From positions 1 through 44,077 of the forward strand of contig CAYJRW010000001.1 of assembly GCA_964372865.1 (NCBI GenBank): a stretch of DNA of 44,077 nucleotides, in the 5' to 3' direction. A model generated the notes under the pieces. It saw nothing but the letters and a program-made list of their open reading frames with translations, was not told the DNA's origin and made no database searches. The first letter of the stretch is position 1; every line of letters begins with the position of its first letter. Made by a program: the position numbers and the translations under genes. Below, piece after piece: positions 1-7,200 of the stretch. Source of the stretch: CAYJRW01 sp964372865. Lineage in GTDB: Bacteria; Patescibacteriota; Minisyncoccia; Minisyncoccales; 2-12-FULL-40-12.

Positions 1-1142
1 GAAAACGGACGCCCCGCAATGCCATCAATCATCAACTTTAAATAAATGTGGTATTTTGCCAGGTTGACCAGGTCGCCGGCCGCAAATTCAGGAGTGAATT
101 CTTTTTCCAAATACTCTGCGTCTTCGGCGCCGACTCTGAAAGAAACAATAGTGCCTACGTTGCCAAAAACAGCGTCTCTGACTTCCTCTTCCATTTGGGC
201 AATATATTGATGCCCCAAAACCAAAGAAAGCCGGTATTTTCTTGCCTCACTCAAAATATTGACAAATGACTCTGTGGCAAAATTTTGGAATTCATCCACA
301 TACAAGAAAAAGTCCCTTCTCTTTTCTTCAGGTATATCCACTCTGGACATGGCGGCTAACTGCAGTTTGGTAATCAAAAGGGCGCCCATGAGCAAAGCGT
401 TGTCCTCGCCGATTCGGCCTTTCGAAAGATTAAGGATTAAAATTTTGCCCTCGTCCATAGCTTTTCTCATATCCACTGATGACTGGGTCTGCCCGATAAT
501 GTTGCGAATCAAGGGAGCTGAAATAAACTGGCCAACTTTGTTTTGTATGGCGGCTGTGGCTTCAACCTCGTATCTTTGAGTGTAGCGGGCAAATTCATTA
601 ACCCAAAATGACTTAACGACAGGGTCTTGTACGCGCTCAAGCACTTTTTTCCTGTAGTCGGGGTCAGCCAGCATTCTGTTTATTCCCAAAAGAGTGGAAC
701 CCTGATACTCCAAAAGCGCCAAAATGGAATTGTTCAAAATGTATTCCATTCTGGCTGACCAGACATCGGGCCAGATTTTTTTGAAAACCCCCATTAAACC
801 TGAGGCCACCAAATGCCTGTGCTCCAAATCAACTTTTTCCATAACGTTGAAGGCAATCGGAAAATCCAAATCAGCCGGATTAAAATAAATTACGTCGTTG
901 ACTCTGCTTGAAGGCACGAAATCCAAAATACGCTCTGCTGCTTCTCCATGAGGGTCAACAAAGCCAACGCCCTTTCCGTTTCTTATATCCTGAATGGCCA
1001 TATTCTCCATCATCACGGTCTTGCCCATGCCGGTTTTCCCGACAACGTAAACGTGCCTCCTCCTGTCGTCGGTTTTTATGCCGAACTTTTTTCTGGTGTT
1101 GCGGAAAGTGGTCTCTGCAAAAAAATTTATCTCATTATTCAT
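1..1142 (-). CDS. Type IV secretion/conjugation-type DNA-binding ATPase (VirD4/TraG/VirB4 superfamily), 3' end cut by window edge
   Basis: Open frame of 380 codons from ATG at 1142 that runs off the left edge, so the C-terminus is missing. I see a Walker A motif GKTGMGKT (residues 35-42), a VDPHGE strand just after it, and a Walker B FLYVDEFQ (278-285) followed by a GHQY-type sensor region. This arrangement belongs to the HerA/FtsK-like motor ATPases of conjugation and type IV secretion systems. The N-terminus has no membrane segment and begins almost directly at the nucleotide-binding domain. The gene starts 4 nt after the stop of the upstream membrane protein (1147-2424), so the two are probably translationally coupled, and that protein probably supplies the membrane/N-terminal half. 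Role in DNA transfer, DNA uptake or pilus function cannot be decided here. Confidence 0.85.
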   Translation of the reverse strand, partial: MNNEINFFAETTFRNTRKKFGIKTDDRRRHVYVVGKTGMGKTVMMENMAIQDIRNGKGVGFVDPHGEAAERILDFVPSSRVNDVIYFNPADLDFPIAFNVMEKVDLEHRHLVASGLMGVFKKIWPDVWSARMEYILNNSILALLEYQGSTLLGINRMLADPDYRKKVLERVQDPVVKSFWVNEFARYTQRYEVEATAAIQNKVGQFISAPLIRNIIGQTQSSVDMRKAMDEGKILILNLSKGRIGEDNALLMGALLITKLQLAAMSRVDIPEEKRRDFFLYVDEFQNFATESFVNILSEARKYRLSLVLGHQYIAQMEEEVRDAVFGNVGTIVSFRVGAEDAEYLEKEFTPEFAAGDLVNLAKYHIYLKLMIDGIAGRPF

Positions 1143-1146
1143 AAAT

Positions 1147-2424
1147 TTATTCTATAGGCAAACCGGGGGTTGCCTCGCCCTTTTTTGCCTCAATTCTGGG
1201 CACTCCGGGAGCCGGAGCAACTATTCTTCCTGGGAAATGAAACAAAGTGGCTAATTCCTCGGTGTTCAAAACAAAGGTTCCCCCGTGCCTCGGGAAATAA
1301 GGAGTCCATCTTCTCTTGTAATATCTAAAAATTCTTCGCTTTCTTATGTAAAGACGCCTTTTATCCAAAAACCAAAAGAAAACCGACTTTACTTTAGTCA
1401 TTGTTCTTTTTTCCGGTTTAAAACCGCCTAAGTTCTCAACCGAGACCTCTTTAAAAAAGCCGTAAGGCGTTCTGGCTCTCGGGCCGAAAAAAACGTCTCT
1501 TTTGGCAAGATAAATGTACCTGATGTTGCAGTCAAAACCAAATTTTGTGATTTTTTCTTCAATGCCGGCAATAATCTCCCTTTCTCCAGGAGTAAGTTTC
1601 ATTTCAGGTGGTATCAATTCCTGTTCTTTTTTTCCTGGTTCCTCGAGGCCAAAGAGCAGGACTTCTGCTGCCTCTTGAACCATTGGCTTTGGCTTTGGTT
1701 TTTCGGGTCTTCTGGCTAATTTGTCTCTTATCTTATGGCCTTCGGCTATCCAGTTCTTGTCTTGTTCTCTAATCGGTTTTACGACAATCTGAACCCACAA
1801 CTGTTCTCCAGGCTTCAGAACGCTCATTCCCTCAAGAAGACCTGCCATTGGGTCAATTCTTTTTTCTTCCATGGGCTGGACTTCCGTTTCAAAGTTGGCA
1901 TAGGTCTTTATGGGGTAGGGATCAGGCTTAGTGTTGATTATATCCGTACCCCAAAGTTCCCAGTCCTTGTTTGGAATATCTGGGGGGGTATTCTGGGTGT
2001 AGTCAGGCGCTTCAGAAATCTCGGCTTCTGGATACTGAGAATAAATATTTGACTCAATAATGTCGCGGAATCTTGCAGGCACGCGGATATAAAAATGGAC
2101 TTCGCCTCCAATGCTGACAATCTCAAGAGAGAATCTGAGCTGAAACTGGCCTTCTATCCATATTTCTCTCCAGGTCATAACATCGTGAATTGAGTGAAAT
2201 CCGGCAAAAACATGCTCCATGGCCTTGATGGGCTTTATCACTTCTTTTGGCACTTTAATTTCCAGCAAAACCTTTGGTATGGTGGAGTCCCATAGCTCCA
2301 TTCTCCAAAAGCGATAAAGAAAAAGCAGCGGCTTCCAAAGAAAAAAAGGAAGTATCACCCACCACCAGCCCTTGAAAATCTGCCAAAAAACTATGAAGGT
2401 GGGAGATAAAAATTCGTGAAACAT
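1147..2424 (-). CDS. Membrane-anchored protein paired with the type IV secretion-like ATPase
   Basis: 425 residues. A very hydrophobic, Trp-rich N-terminus (about residues 10-38) gives one or two membrane segments, followed by a large soluble domain. A Lys/Pro-rich linker lies around residues 240-250, and the C-terminus is Pro- and Gly-rich. Near the C-terminus there is a stretch LNTEELATLFHFPG; in one-piece VirB4/TraG-like proteins of low-GC and candidate-phylum bacteria a similar TEELATLxHxP stretch sits just before the ATPase domain (from memory). I therefore read this as the N-terminal half of a split motor protein whose ATPase half is the next gene (4-nt spacing). It lies 5 nt downstream of the sigma-like gene, so all three probably share a transcript. 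I do not recognise a named family with certainty. Confidence 0.6.
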   Translation of the reverse strand: MFHEFLSPTFIVFWQIFKGWWWVILPFFLWKPLLFLYRFWRMELWDSTIPKVLLEIKVPKEVIKPIKAMEHVFAGFHSIHDVMTWREIWIEGQFQLRFSLEIVSIGGEVHFYIRVPARFRDIIESNIYSQYPEAEISEAPDYTQNTPPDIPNKDWELWGTDIINTKPDPYPIKTYANFETEVQPMEEKRIDPMAGLLEGMSVLKPGEQLWVQIVVKPIREQDKNWIAEGHKIRDKLARRPEKPKPKPMVQEAAEVLLFGLEEPGKKEQELIPPEMKLTPGEREIIAGIEEKITKFGFDCNIRYIYLAKRDVFFGPRARTPYGFFKEVSVENLGGFKPEKRTMTKVKSVFFWFLDKRRLYIRKRRIFRYYKRRWTPYFPRHGGTFVLNTEELATLFHFPGRIVAPAPGVPRIEAKKGEATPGLPIE

Positions 2425-2429
2425 TAGAG

Positions 2430-3404
2430 TTATGACTTCTTGACTTGATACTTACCCTCCAGGGTCTTTGAAAAATAGTCCTTATTGCTCAAGTTGAGCA
2501 AAATGGTATCTCTTTTCACCAGCCGCTGTTTGAAAACATTGTCTATGAGATCTTCTTTGGACAAAGGCCTCTTAGCTTCCCTTAAAATATCTGAGATTAC
2601 GTCTTTAACATCGCCATCTTTGTATCCCCAGTCTCGCAGGGCGTAAAGGCCCCTGCCCACCAAAACAAACCTTGGGTCGCGAATCAGTTCATTGTGAACT
2701 GTCTGAACTAAGGCATCTGGACCTATTGCCCTGGCCACTTCTCTAAAATGTAATGGTTTTCCTGCTTTCTTTAAAGCCAAGAAGGCCTTGTCTTTAATGC
2801 TTTTGGGATTTATCTCTGGCCAATCTTTCAAGCCAAAAAGGCCTTCAGAGTTTTTCTGAATTATTTTTGAAATTTCTAAAAAGTGTTCCAATACCCCTGA
2901 AGACACGTTAACAGGCGGCTTGAAATCTGCAAGAGTTAAGGCCTGATTGCCTTCCGCCAATTTTTCATAAAAAGAGTTAATAACTTTTTTGGCCCTGTCA
3001 AAAGAATTTGGATTAACGGTCCAGACAGAGTGGAACTCTTCTGTTTCGGAAAATCGCCTAAAGGGCTCTGCCAGTGTCAACAAAAAGAAAACCTGGCGCT
3101 GATATTTTTCTTTGCCCAAATGAGAAAGTAAAATTTCCTCTTTTCTCAGATCGCCGGTATTTTTAAGATGGTCTGTAAAATACTTTACGATTTTCTGATA
3201 TTTTTTCATCTTGGGCTCAATTTTTGAAAGCCCGTCTCTTTCAATCTGCCTGACCCTCTCTCTTGTTATGCCAAAGTCATGGCCAATTAACTCTAAAGTT
3301 TCCCTCTTTTGGGTGTCAAAACCAAAACGTCTCCAAAGGACTTCTCTTTGTCTTTCCGGCAAATCGCTTAAAATTTCCGAACAAACTTTTGTATAATCAA
3401 ACAT
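2430..3404 (-). CDS. Sigma-70 region 4-like / HARE-HTH fusion regulator
   Basis: 324 residues from ATG 3404; a TTG eight codons upstream (3428) is possible but has no better ribosome site. Residues about 8-68 look like sigma-70 region 4 (LPERQREVLWRRFG, then a helix-turn-helix with GITRERVRQIERDGL). A middle helical part has no recognised domain. Residues about 203-264 (KAFLALKKAGKPLHF, then GRGLYALRDWG) fit the HARE-HTH winged helix found in RNA polymerase delta, and residues 265-322 look like a second related winged helix. Region 2, needed for core binding and promoter melting, is absent, so this is unlikely to be a stand-alone sigma factor. It is more likely an RNA polymerase-associated regulator. 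It has its own promoter (3469-3497) and heads the operon with the secretion-like ATPase. Confidence 0.75.
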   Translation of the reverse strand: MFDYTKVCSEILSDLPERQREVLWRRFGFDTQKRETLELIGHDFGITRERVRQIERDGLSKIEPKMKKYQKIVKYFTDHLKNTGDLRKEEILLSHLGKEKYQRQVFFLLTLAEPFRRFSETEEFHSVWTVNPNSFDRAKKVINSFYEKLAEGNQALTLADFKPPVNVSSGVLEHFLEISKIIQKNSEGLFGLKDWPEINPKSIKDKAFLALKKAGKPLHFREVARAIGPDALVQTVHNELIRDPRFVLVGRGLYALRDWGYKDGDVKDVISDILREAKRPLSKEDLIDNVFKQRLVKRDTILLNLSNKDYFSKTLEGKYQVKKS

Positions 3405-3435
3405 TTTAATAAATTGAAAACTTATCAAAAGGTGA

Positions 3436-3454
3436 AACGAATCCTTGATTCGTT
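3436..3454 (-). other. Hairpin in the leader of the sigma-like gene
   Basis: Perfect 8-bp inverted repeat AACGAATC / GATTCGTT with a 3-nt loop. It lies between the predicted transcription start and the ATG at 3404. On the minus strand it is followed by only four T residues after a short gap, so it is a weak terminator candidate for secF and could equally be a leader hairpin. Confidence 0.45.
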
Positions 3455-3468
3455 GAACATATTATATT

Positions 3469-3497
3469 GTTATATCATAATCCAATAAATATGTCAA
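3469..3497 (-). promoter_or_regulatory. Sigma-70-type promoter for the sigma-like/secretion ATPase operon
   Basis: TTGACA at 3497-3492, a 17-nt spacer, and TATAAC at 3474-3469 (6/6 and 5/6 to consensus). The -35 box starts 3 nt past the secF stop codon. The predicted start near 3462 gives a leader of about 58 nt to the ATG at 3404. Confidence 0.7.
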
Positions 3498-3499
3498 AC

Positions 3500-4378
3500 T
3501 TATTTTCTTAATCTTTGCCAGACGATCAAAATAGGGCCTGCTAAAAATATTGAAGAATAGGTGCCAAAAGAAATTCCCAGAATTAAAGCTAGAGCAAAAT
3601 ATTTTAAAACATCTCCGCCAATAAAGAAAATAAATATCAAAGGAAACAAAGTGGTCAAAGAAGTGTTTAACTGACGCCCGAGAGTTTGGTTTATGGAAAA
3701 ATTTACAGTATCTTCAAAAGAAATTACTGCTCTTCTTAAAAGGTTCTCTCTTACTCTGTCAAAAACCACCACCACATTATTGATTGCGTAACCAACAACG
3801 GTCAAGAGCGCAATTATAACCGGTGTAGTTATCTGAACATTATAAATGTTCCCCAAAACTGAAAAAATGCCCAGAGGCATTAAAACATCGTGAGAAAGTA
3901 TAATTAAAGAAACTATTCCCCATTGCCAAGATTTAACCGGTCTTGAAACTTGGCGGAAAGCCAAAGCAATGTAAAGGGTTATAGCAATCAGGGACAAAAC
4001 TATAACAATTCTGGTTTTTTGCTTTAATTCCCGACCAATTGTGGGACCTACTGATTCAAAACGCACTTCCTGAATCCCTCCCAGTTTCTCTAAAATAGTT
4101 TGGTGGGTCTCCTCTGAAACCTCTCTCATTCTTAGAATTACTCCATTTTCTCTTGTTGGTTGAACAGAAATTTCGCCCAATCCCAGGCCGGAGAGCTCTT
4201 GTTTGATTTCTTGAACCTGGGGCCTGTCTTTTGCGTATTCCAATTCCAAAATACTTCCACCTGTAAAATCAATTCCAGGCCTCAGGCCAAAGAAAAACAG
4301 AGAAATTATGCTTGCCAACAGCAAAATCCCCGAAAAAGCAAGGTATATTTTGTAATATTTTACTATTTCCACAGCCAT
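3500..4378 (-). CDS. secF: Protein translocase subunit SecF
   Basis: 292 residues, the usual size for SecF. An N-terminal membrane helix (about residues 11-31) is followed by the family motif DFTGGS (37-42), an extracytoplasmic domain, then five more membrane helices. The conserved VGYAINNVVVVFDRVREN stretch corresponds to the family's GYSINDTVVVFDR motif, with Asn in place of the usual Asp. With SecD it forms the proton-driven auxiliary complex that helps release exported proteins from SecYEG. The start overlaps the secD 3' end by 16 nt, so the pair is translationally coupled. It is the last gene of the secA block. Confidence 0.95.
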   Translation of the reverse strand: MAVEIVKYYKIYLAFSGILLLASIISLFFFGLRPGIDFTGGSILELEYAKDRPQVQEIKQELSGLGLGEISVQPTRENGVILRMREVSEETHQTILEKLGGIQEVRFESVGPTIGRELKQKTRIVIVLSLIAITLYIALAFRQVSRPVKSWQWGIVSLIILSHDVLMPLGIFSVLGNIYNVQITTPVIIALLTVVGYAINNVVVVFDRVRENLLRRAVISFEDTVNFSINQTLGRQLNTSLTTLFPLIFIFFIGGDVLKYFALALILGISFGTYSSIFLAGPILIVWQRLRK

Positions 4379-5601
4379 TGAATATTTTCCAACTTTGTTC
4401 CTTCAAAAATTTTCAAAAAGTTCTTCGTAATAAAAATAGCAGAAAACATGCTGACCAAAATTCCAAAAATAAGGGCCAAGGCAAAGCCTTTAACAAAACT
4501 CGTGCCAATGCCAAACAAAATGAAAGCAACCAGCAGAGTAGTTAGATTTCCGTCGCGAATTGAAGGCCAAGCCCTTCGGAAACCTTCCTTCAAAGAAACA
4601 GAAAAAGTGTTTCCGCTTTTCTGTTCTTCTTTTATTCTTGAAAAGATTAAAATATTCGCGTCAACCGACATGCCAATGGAGAGTAAAAAGCCCGCAATGC
4701 CAGCCAGGGTAAGGGTAACAGGAATTATTTTAAAAATAGAAAGGACTAAAGCAATATAGATGCCTAGAGCCAGTGCCGCCAAAAACCCGGGCAGACGGTA
4801 AAAAATAATCATAAAAATTATTATGGCCAAAAATCCGGCAATGCCTGCTTTCAAAGATTCCTCCAGGGATACGGCACCCAAGGTAGGTCCTACCGACTGC
4901 TGAGAGATTAAGGTAATTGGCAAAGGCAGGGCGCCTGCGTTCAAATTTCTTGCCAGTTCTCTTGCTTGTTCAACTGTGAATTGACCAGTAATTTGCGCCC
5001 TGCCGCCTGAAATTGTCTCTTGAACAACCGGAGCTGAAATCAAAACAGTGTCAATATAAATTGCCAAAGGCCTGTCAACATTTCTTGCAGTCAATTCTTC
5101 AAAAATCCTTCCTCCTTCTGAGTCAAATTGCAAAGAAATTGTCGGCTTGCTGAATTGGTCAAAAACCACTTCTGCTTTTTGCAAATACCTTCCGGTCAGA
5201 GGAGTTGATTTAAATTCTTCTCCTGCCAACTCTCTAAACTCCAAAAAAGGGGTCTGGCCAATTAAACGAATGGCTTCTGAGGGCTCAATTATTCCTGCTA
5301 ACTCCACCGTTAATCTATCCTGCTGAACTTGAACCAAGGGCTCCCTGACTCCAAAAAGATTAATCCTTCTTTCAATAACGTCCCTTAAACCTTCCATGGC
5401 GATTTTTCTGTCTCCTTCTTTAATTCCCGACAAGTCCGCATCATAAATTAAATGAATTCCGCCTTGCAAATCCAAACCCAACCTGAAAGGAACATTGGGT
5501 ATAAATTGCAAATTCAGGGCCTGAGGATAAGCGAAATTCCCTGCAAAAAAAGCTAAAACGGAAATACCGGCAACAATAATGTAGACTCTTGTTTTTGGCA
5601 T
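4363..5601 (-). CDS. secD: Protein translocase subunit SecD
   Basis: 412 residues, shorter than the roughly 600-residue E. coli protein but typical of bacteria with a compact periplasmic domain. It has an N-terminal membrane helix (about 5-23), the GLDLQGGIHL motif, a P1 domain, and a C-terminal half with five membrane helices carrying SIGMSVDANILIFSRIKEE, the RND-family signature thought to act in proton coupling. It works with SecF and SecYEG at the cytoplasmic membrane. It is followed by the overlapping secF and preceded after 23 nt by the DUF1614 gene. Confidence 0.95.
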   Translation of the reverse strand: MPKTRVYIIVAGISVLAFFAGNFAYPQALNLQFIPNVPFRLGLDLQGGIHLIYDADLSGIKEGDRKIAMEGLRDVIERRINLFGVREPLVQVQQDRLTVELAGIIEPSEAIRLIGQTPFLEFRELAGEEFKSTPLTGRYLQKAEVVFDQFSKPTISLQFDSEGGRIFEELTARNVDRPLAIYIDTVLISAPVVQETISGGRAQITGQFTVEQARELARNLNAGALPLPITLISQQSVGPTLGAVSLEESLKAGIAGFLAIIIFMIIFYRLPGFLAALALGIYIALVLSIFKIIPVTLTLAGIAGFLLSIGMSVDANILIFSRIKEEQKSGNTFSVSLKEGFRRAWPSIRDGNLTTLLVAFILFGIGTSFVKGFALALIFGILVSMFSAIFITKNFLKIFEGTKLENIQWLWK

Positions 5602-5624
5602 ACTGTCAAATTATTTTACCACAA

Positions 5625-6287
5625 TCAAAATCCAGCCAAAAGGGCAGAAGCAATTCCCACTAAGAATATTCCGTCAAAAACGCCTGCTCCTCCGATTGAC
5701 AAATATCCGCCGTATTTTTTAATTCTTCTCAGGTTCAAAATATCTGCTCCAATTAAAGTTCCAAAGACCCCTGAAATAAAGGCGGTAGGAGCTGCAAATC
5801 CGGGGGCCAAAATAAGCGCAAAAACCGCAGAAGACAATGGCGGAATAAAAAAAGGCAGGACAATGCCTCTCCCCGGCACCATTCTTGCCAAAAATTTGGA
5901 AAGAATAATCATCAAGAGAGTGGCGATTAAAACCGGTTTTAATTCAAAACCCTCCTGCCATAACAGAAATAAAAAATAAAAGGAAAGTAAAATCGGCAAA
6001 ACAGCGCCGCCTAAATTCAGGACCACTCTCTGAACTTCGGTTTGGGTAGTTTTGAACAGCCCGAAAAATCTCGGCCGCTCAACATAAACCAATTTCTTTT
6101 TTGTTAAAGGAATGTTCACGGCTGAACCAATTAAAATCAGAAAAAGCAAAAATATTGTTGTTTCTGGAGATACGCCCAATTTCTCAAAGCCAATAGTAAC
6201 TATCTTAAAGTAGCCCAGAATCAGCAAAAACGGCAGAAACAAAAGAAAAAGCAAAAAGAACAAAAAGGCAACCGGCAGAAAAAGCAT
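5625..6287 (-). CDS. DUF1614-family polytopic membrane protein
   Basis: 220 residues, nearly all hydrophobic, with about six to seven membrane segments. The ending GGAGVFDGIFLVGIASALLA and the internal loop AFISGVFGTLIGADILNL match what I know of the DUF1614 family, whose function is unknown. It sits between the Nif3-like gene (1-nt gap) and secD, so it is cotranscribed with secretion genes. The family call is from recognition of the C-terminal motif only. Confidence 0.7.
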   Translation of the reverse strand: MLFLPVAFLFFLLFLLFLPFLLILGYFKIVTIGFEKLGVSPETTIFLLFLILIGSAVNIPLTKKKLVYVERPRFFGLFKTTQTEVQRVVLNLGGAVLPILLSFYFLFLLWQEGFELKPVLIATLLMIILSKFLARMVPGRGIVLPFFIPPLSSAVFALILAPGFAAPTAFISGVFGTLIGADILNLRRIKKYGGYLSIGGAGVFDGIFLVGIASALLAGF

Positions 6288-6288
6288 A

Positions 6289-6666
6289 TTATATTTCTTC
6301 TAATGAATAAACGTCAATAACTGGTTCTTCGTAGGGATGAACTTTTTTAATCGCTTCCACCACCGCCCCCACTTTATCCATCTCACACTCAACTTCAATT
6401 CGTTCCTCGGCCACTGCCTCAAATTCCCCAACCTTTCCAATATAAGGATGAGCTCCTTTCTCTGTCTTCCATCTACCAATCCCTTTTGAAGAAAAACTAA
6501 CGAATGTGTAATTGCCTATTTTCCCGACACCAGCTTTTCCCATGGCTTCTCTGATTTTATCAGCATCTGTCTCCGGCGCAAAAACAACTATTTTTACTTT
6601 GGTCGAAGAAAGCAAGCTTTTTTCTCCCCCCTTCGCTAAAGCTCGATGTTTTGATTTATTTGCCAT
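6289..6666 (-). CDS. Stand-alone Nif3 insert-domain (PII/CutA-like) protein
   Basis: 125 residues. From residue about 22 it matches the insert domain found inside YqfO/Nif3 proteins: VKIVVFAPE start, GVGKIGNYTFVSFSS, a GxGRWK turn, and the closing KVHPYEEPVIDVY. In those larger proteins the domain has a CutA/PII-like fold between the two halves of a dinuclear-metal hydrolase; here only that domain is present, with no metal-binding halves. The first 21 residues are basic and probably disordered. Its job is unknown. It lies in the secA to secF transcription unit, 1 nt upstream of the DUF1614 gene. Confidence 0.7.
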   Translation of the reverse strand: MANKSKHRALAKGGEKSLLSSTKVKIVVFAPETDADKIREAMGKAGVGKIGNYTFVSFSSKGIGRWKTEKGAHPYIGKVGEFEAVAEERIEVECEMDKVGAVVEAIKKVHPYEEPVIDVYSLEEI

Positions 6667-6708
6667 GGCATTTCTGTTACTTCTTGAAATTTACGAATTA
6701 TCATGCGG

Positions 6709-7200
6709 CTATTTCTGCTGTATTTGCTCAATATCTACCTTATCAACATCTCTGCCCAAGACGGACTTGTAGCGAATTAGTATGTCCTTTGGTATTACAC
6801 TTACTTTGATGCCAAATACCTCTTTTTGTGTTGACTTAGAAAAATCAATCCCATTCACCACAGTTTTTTCCGTTTTGTGGTCAGTTATTTTCAAACTATT
6901 ACCGTCGCAAATGTCCATTTTTTGTCCCTCGTATTCAAGTTTTACATACACACCTATTAGACCCCAATTATCATCTTGAAAACGCTCTGGGCCCAAAAGT
7001 ATATATGGCCTGACCTCTTCAATAATCTCCTGAAACTTGTCATGCGGTATTTCCAAATCAATATCCTCCAGCCCTCTGGTTGCTCCGTATAACTTTGCCG
7101 CAAAACCCCCCGTAATCAGGTAGGGACTTTTATGTTTCTTCAGTATCCCCAGTATCCAGCGTAATGCTTTTTCAGTTTTCTTTTCGTAGTTATTTTCCAT
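6709..7200 (-). CDS. Small nucleotidyltransferase-fold protein
   Basis: 163 residues from ATG 7200. I chose this start because the frame's earlier start at 7269 would extend 80 nt into secA and adds a low-complexity tail, while 7200 overlaps the secA 3' end by only 11 nt. The N-terminal half carries the nucleotidyltransferase pattern: ITGGFAAKLYG, then LEDIDLEIP with the two metal-binding Asp, and a likely third Asp in KMDICDG. Relatives include AbiEii-type and other minimal nucleotidyltransferases of unknown target. No antitoxin partner is visible: the neighbours are secA and the Nif3-like gene. The substrate cannot be told from sequence. Confidence 0.6.
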   Translation of the reverse strand: MENNYEKKTEKALRWILGILKKHKSPYLITGGFAAKLYGATRGLEDIDLEIPHDKFQEIIEEVRPYILLGPERFQDDNWGLIGVYVKLEYEGQKMDICDGNSLKITDHKTEKTVVNGIDFSKSTQKEVFGIKVSVIPKDILIRYKSVLGRDVDKVDIEQIQQK

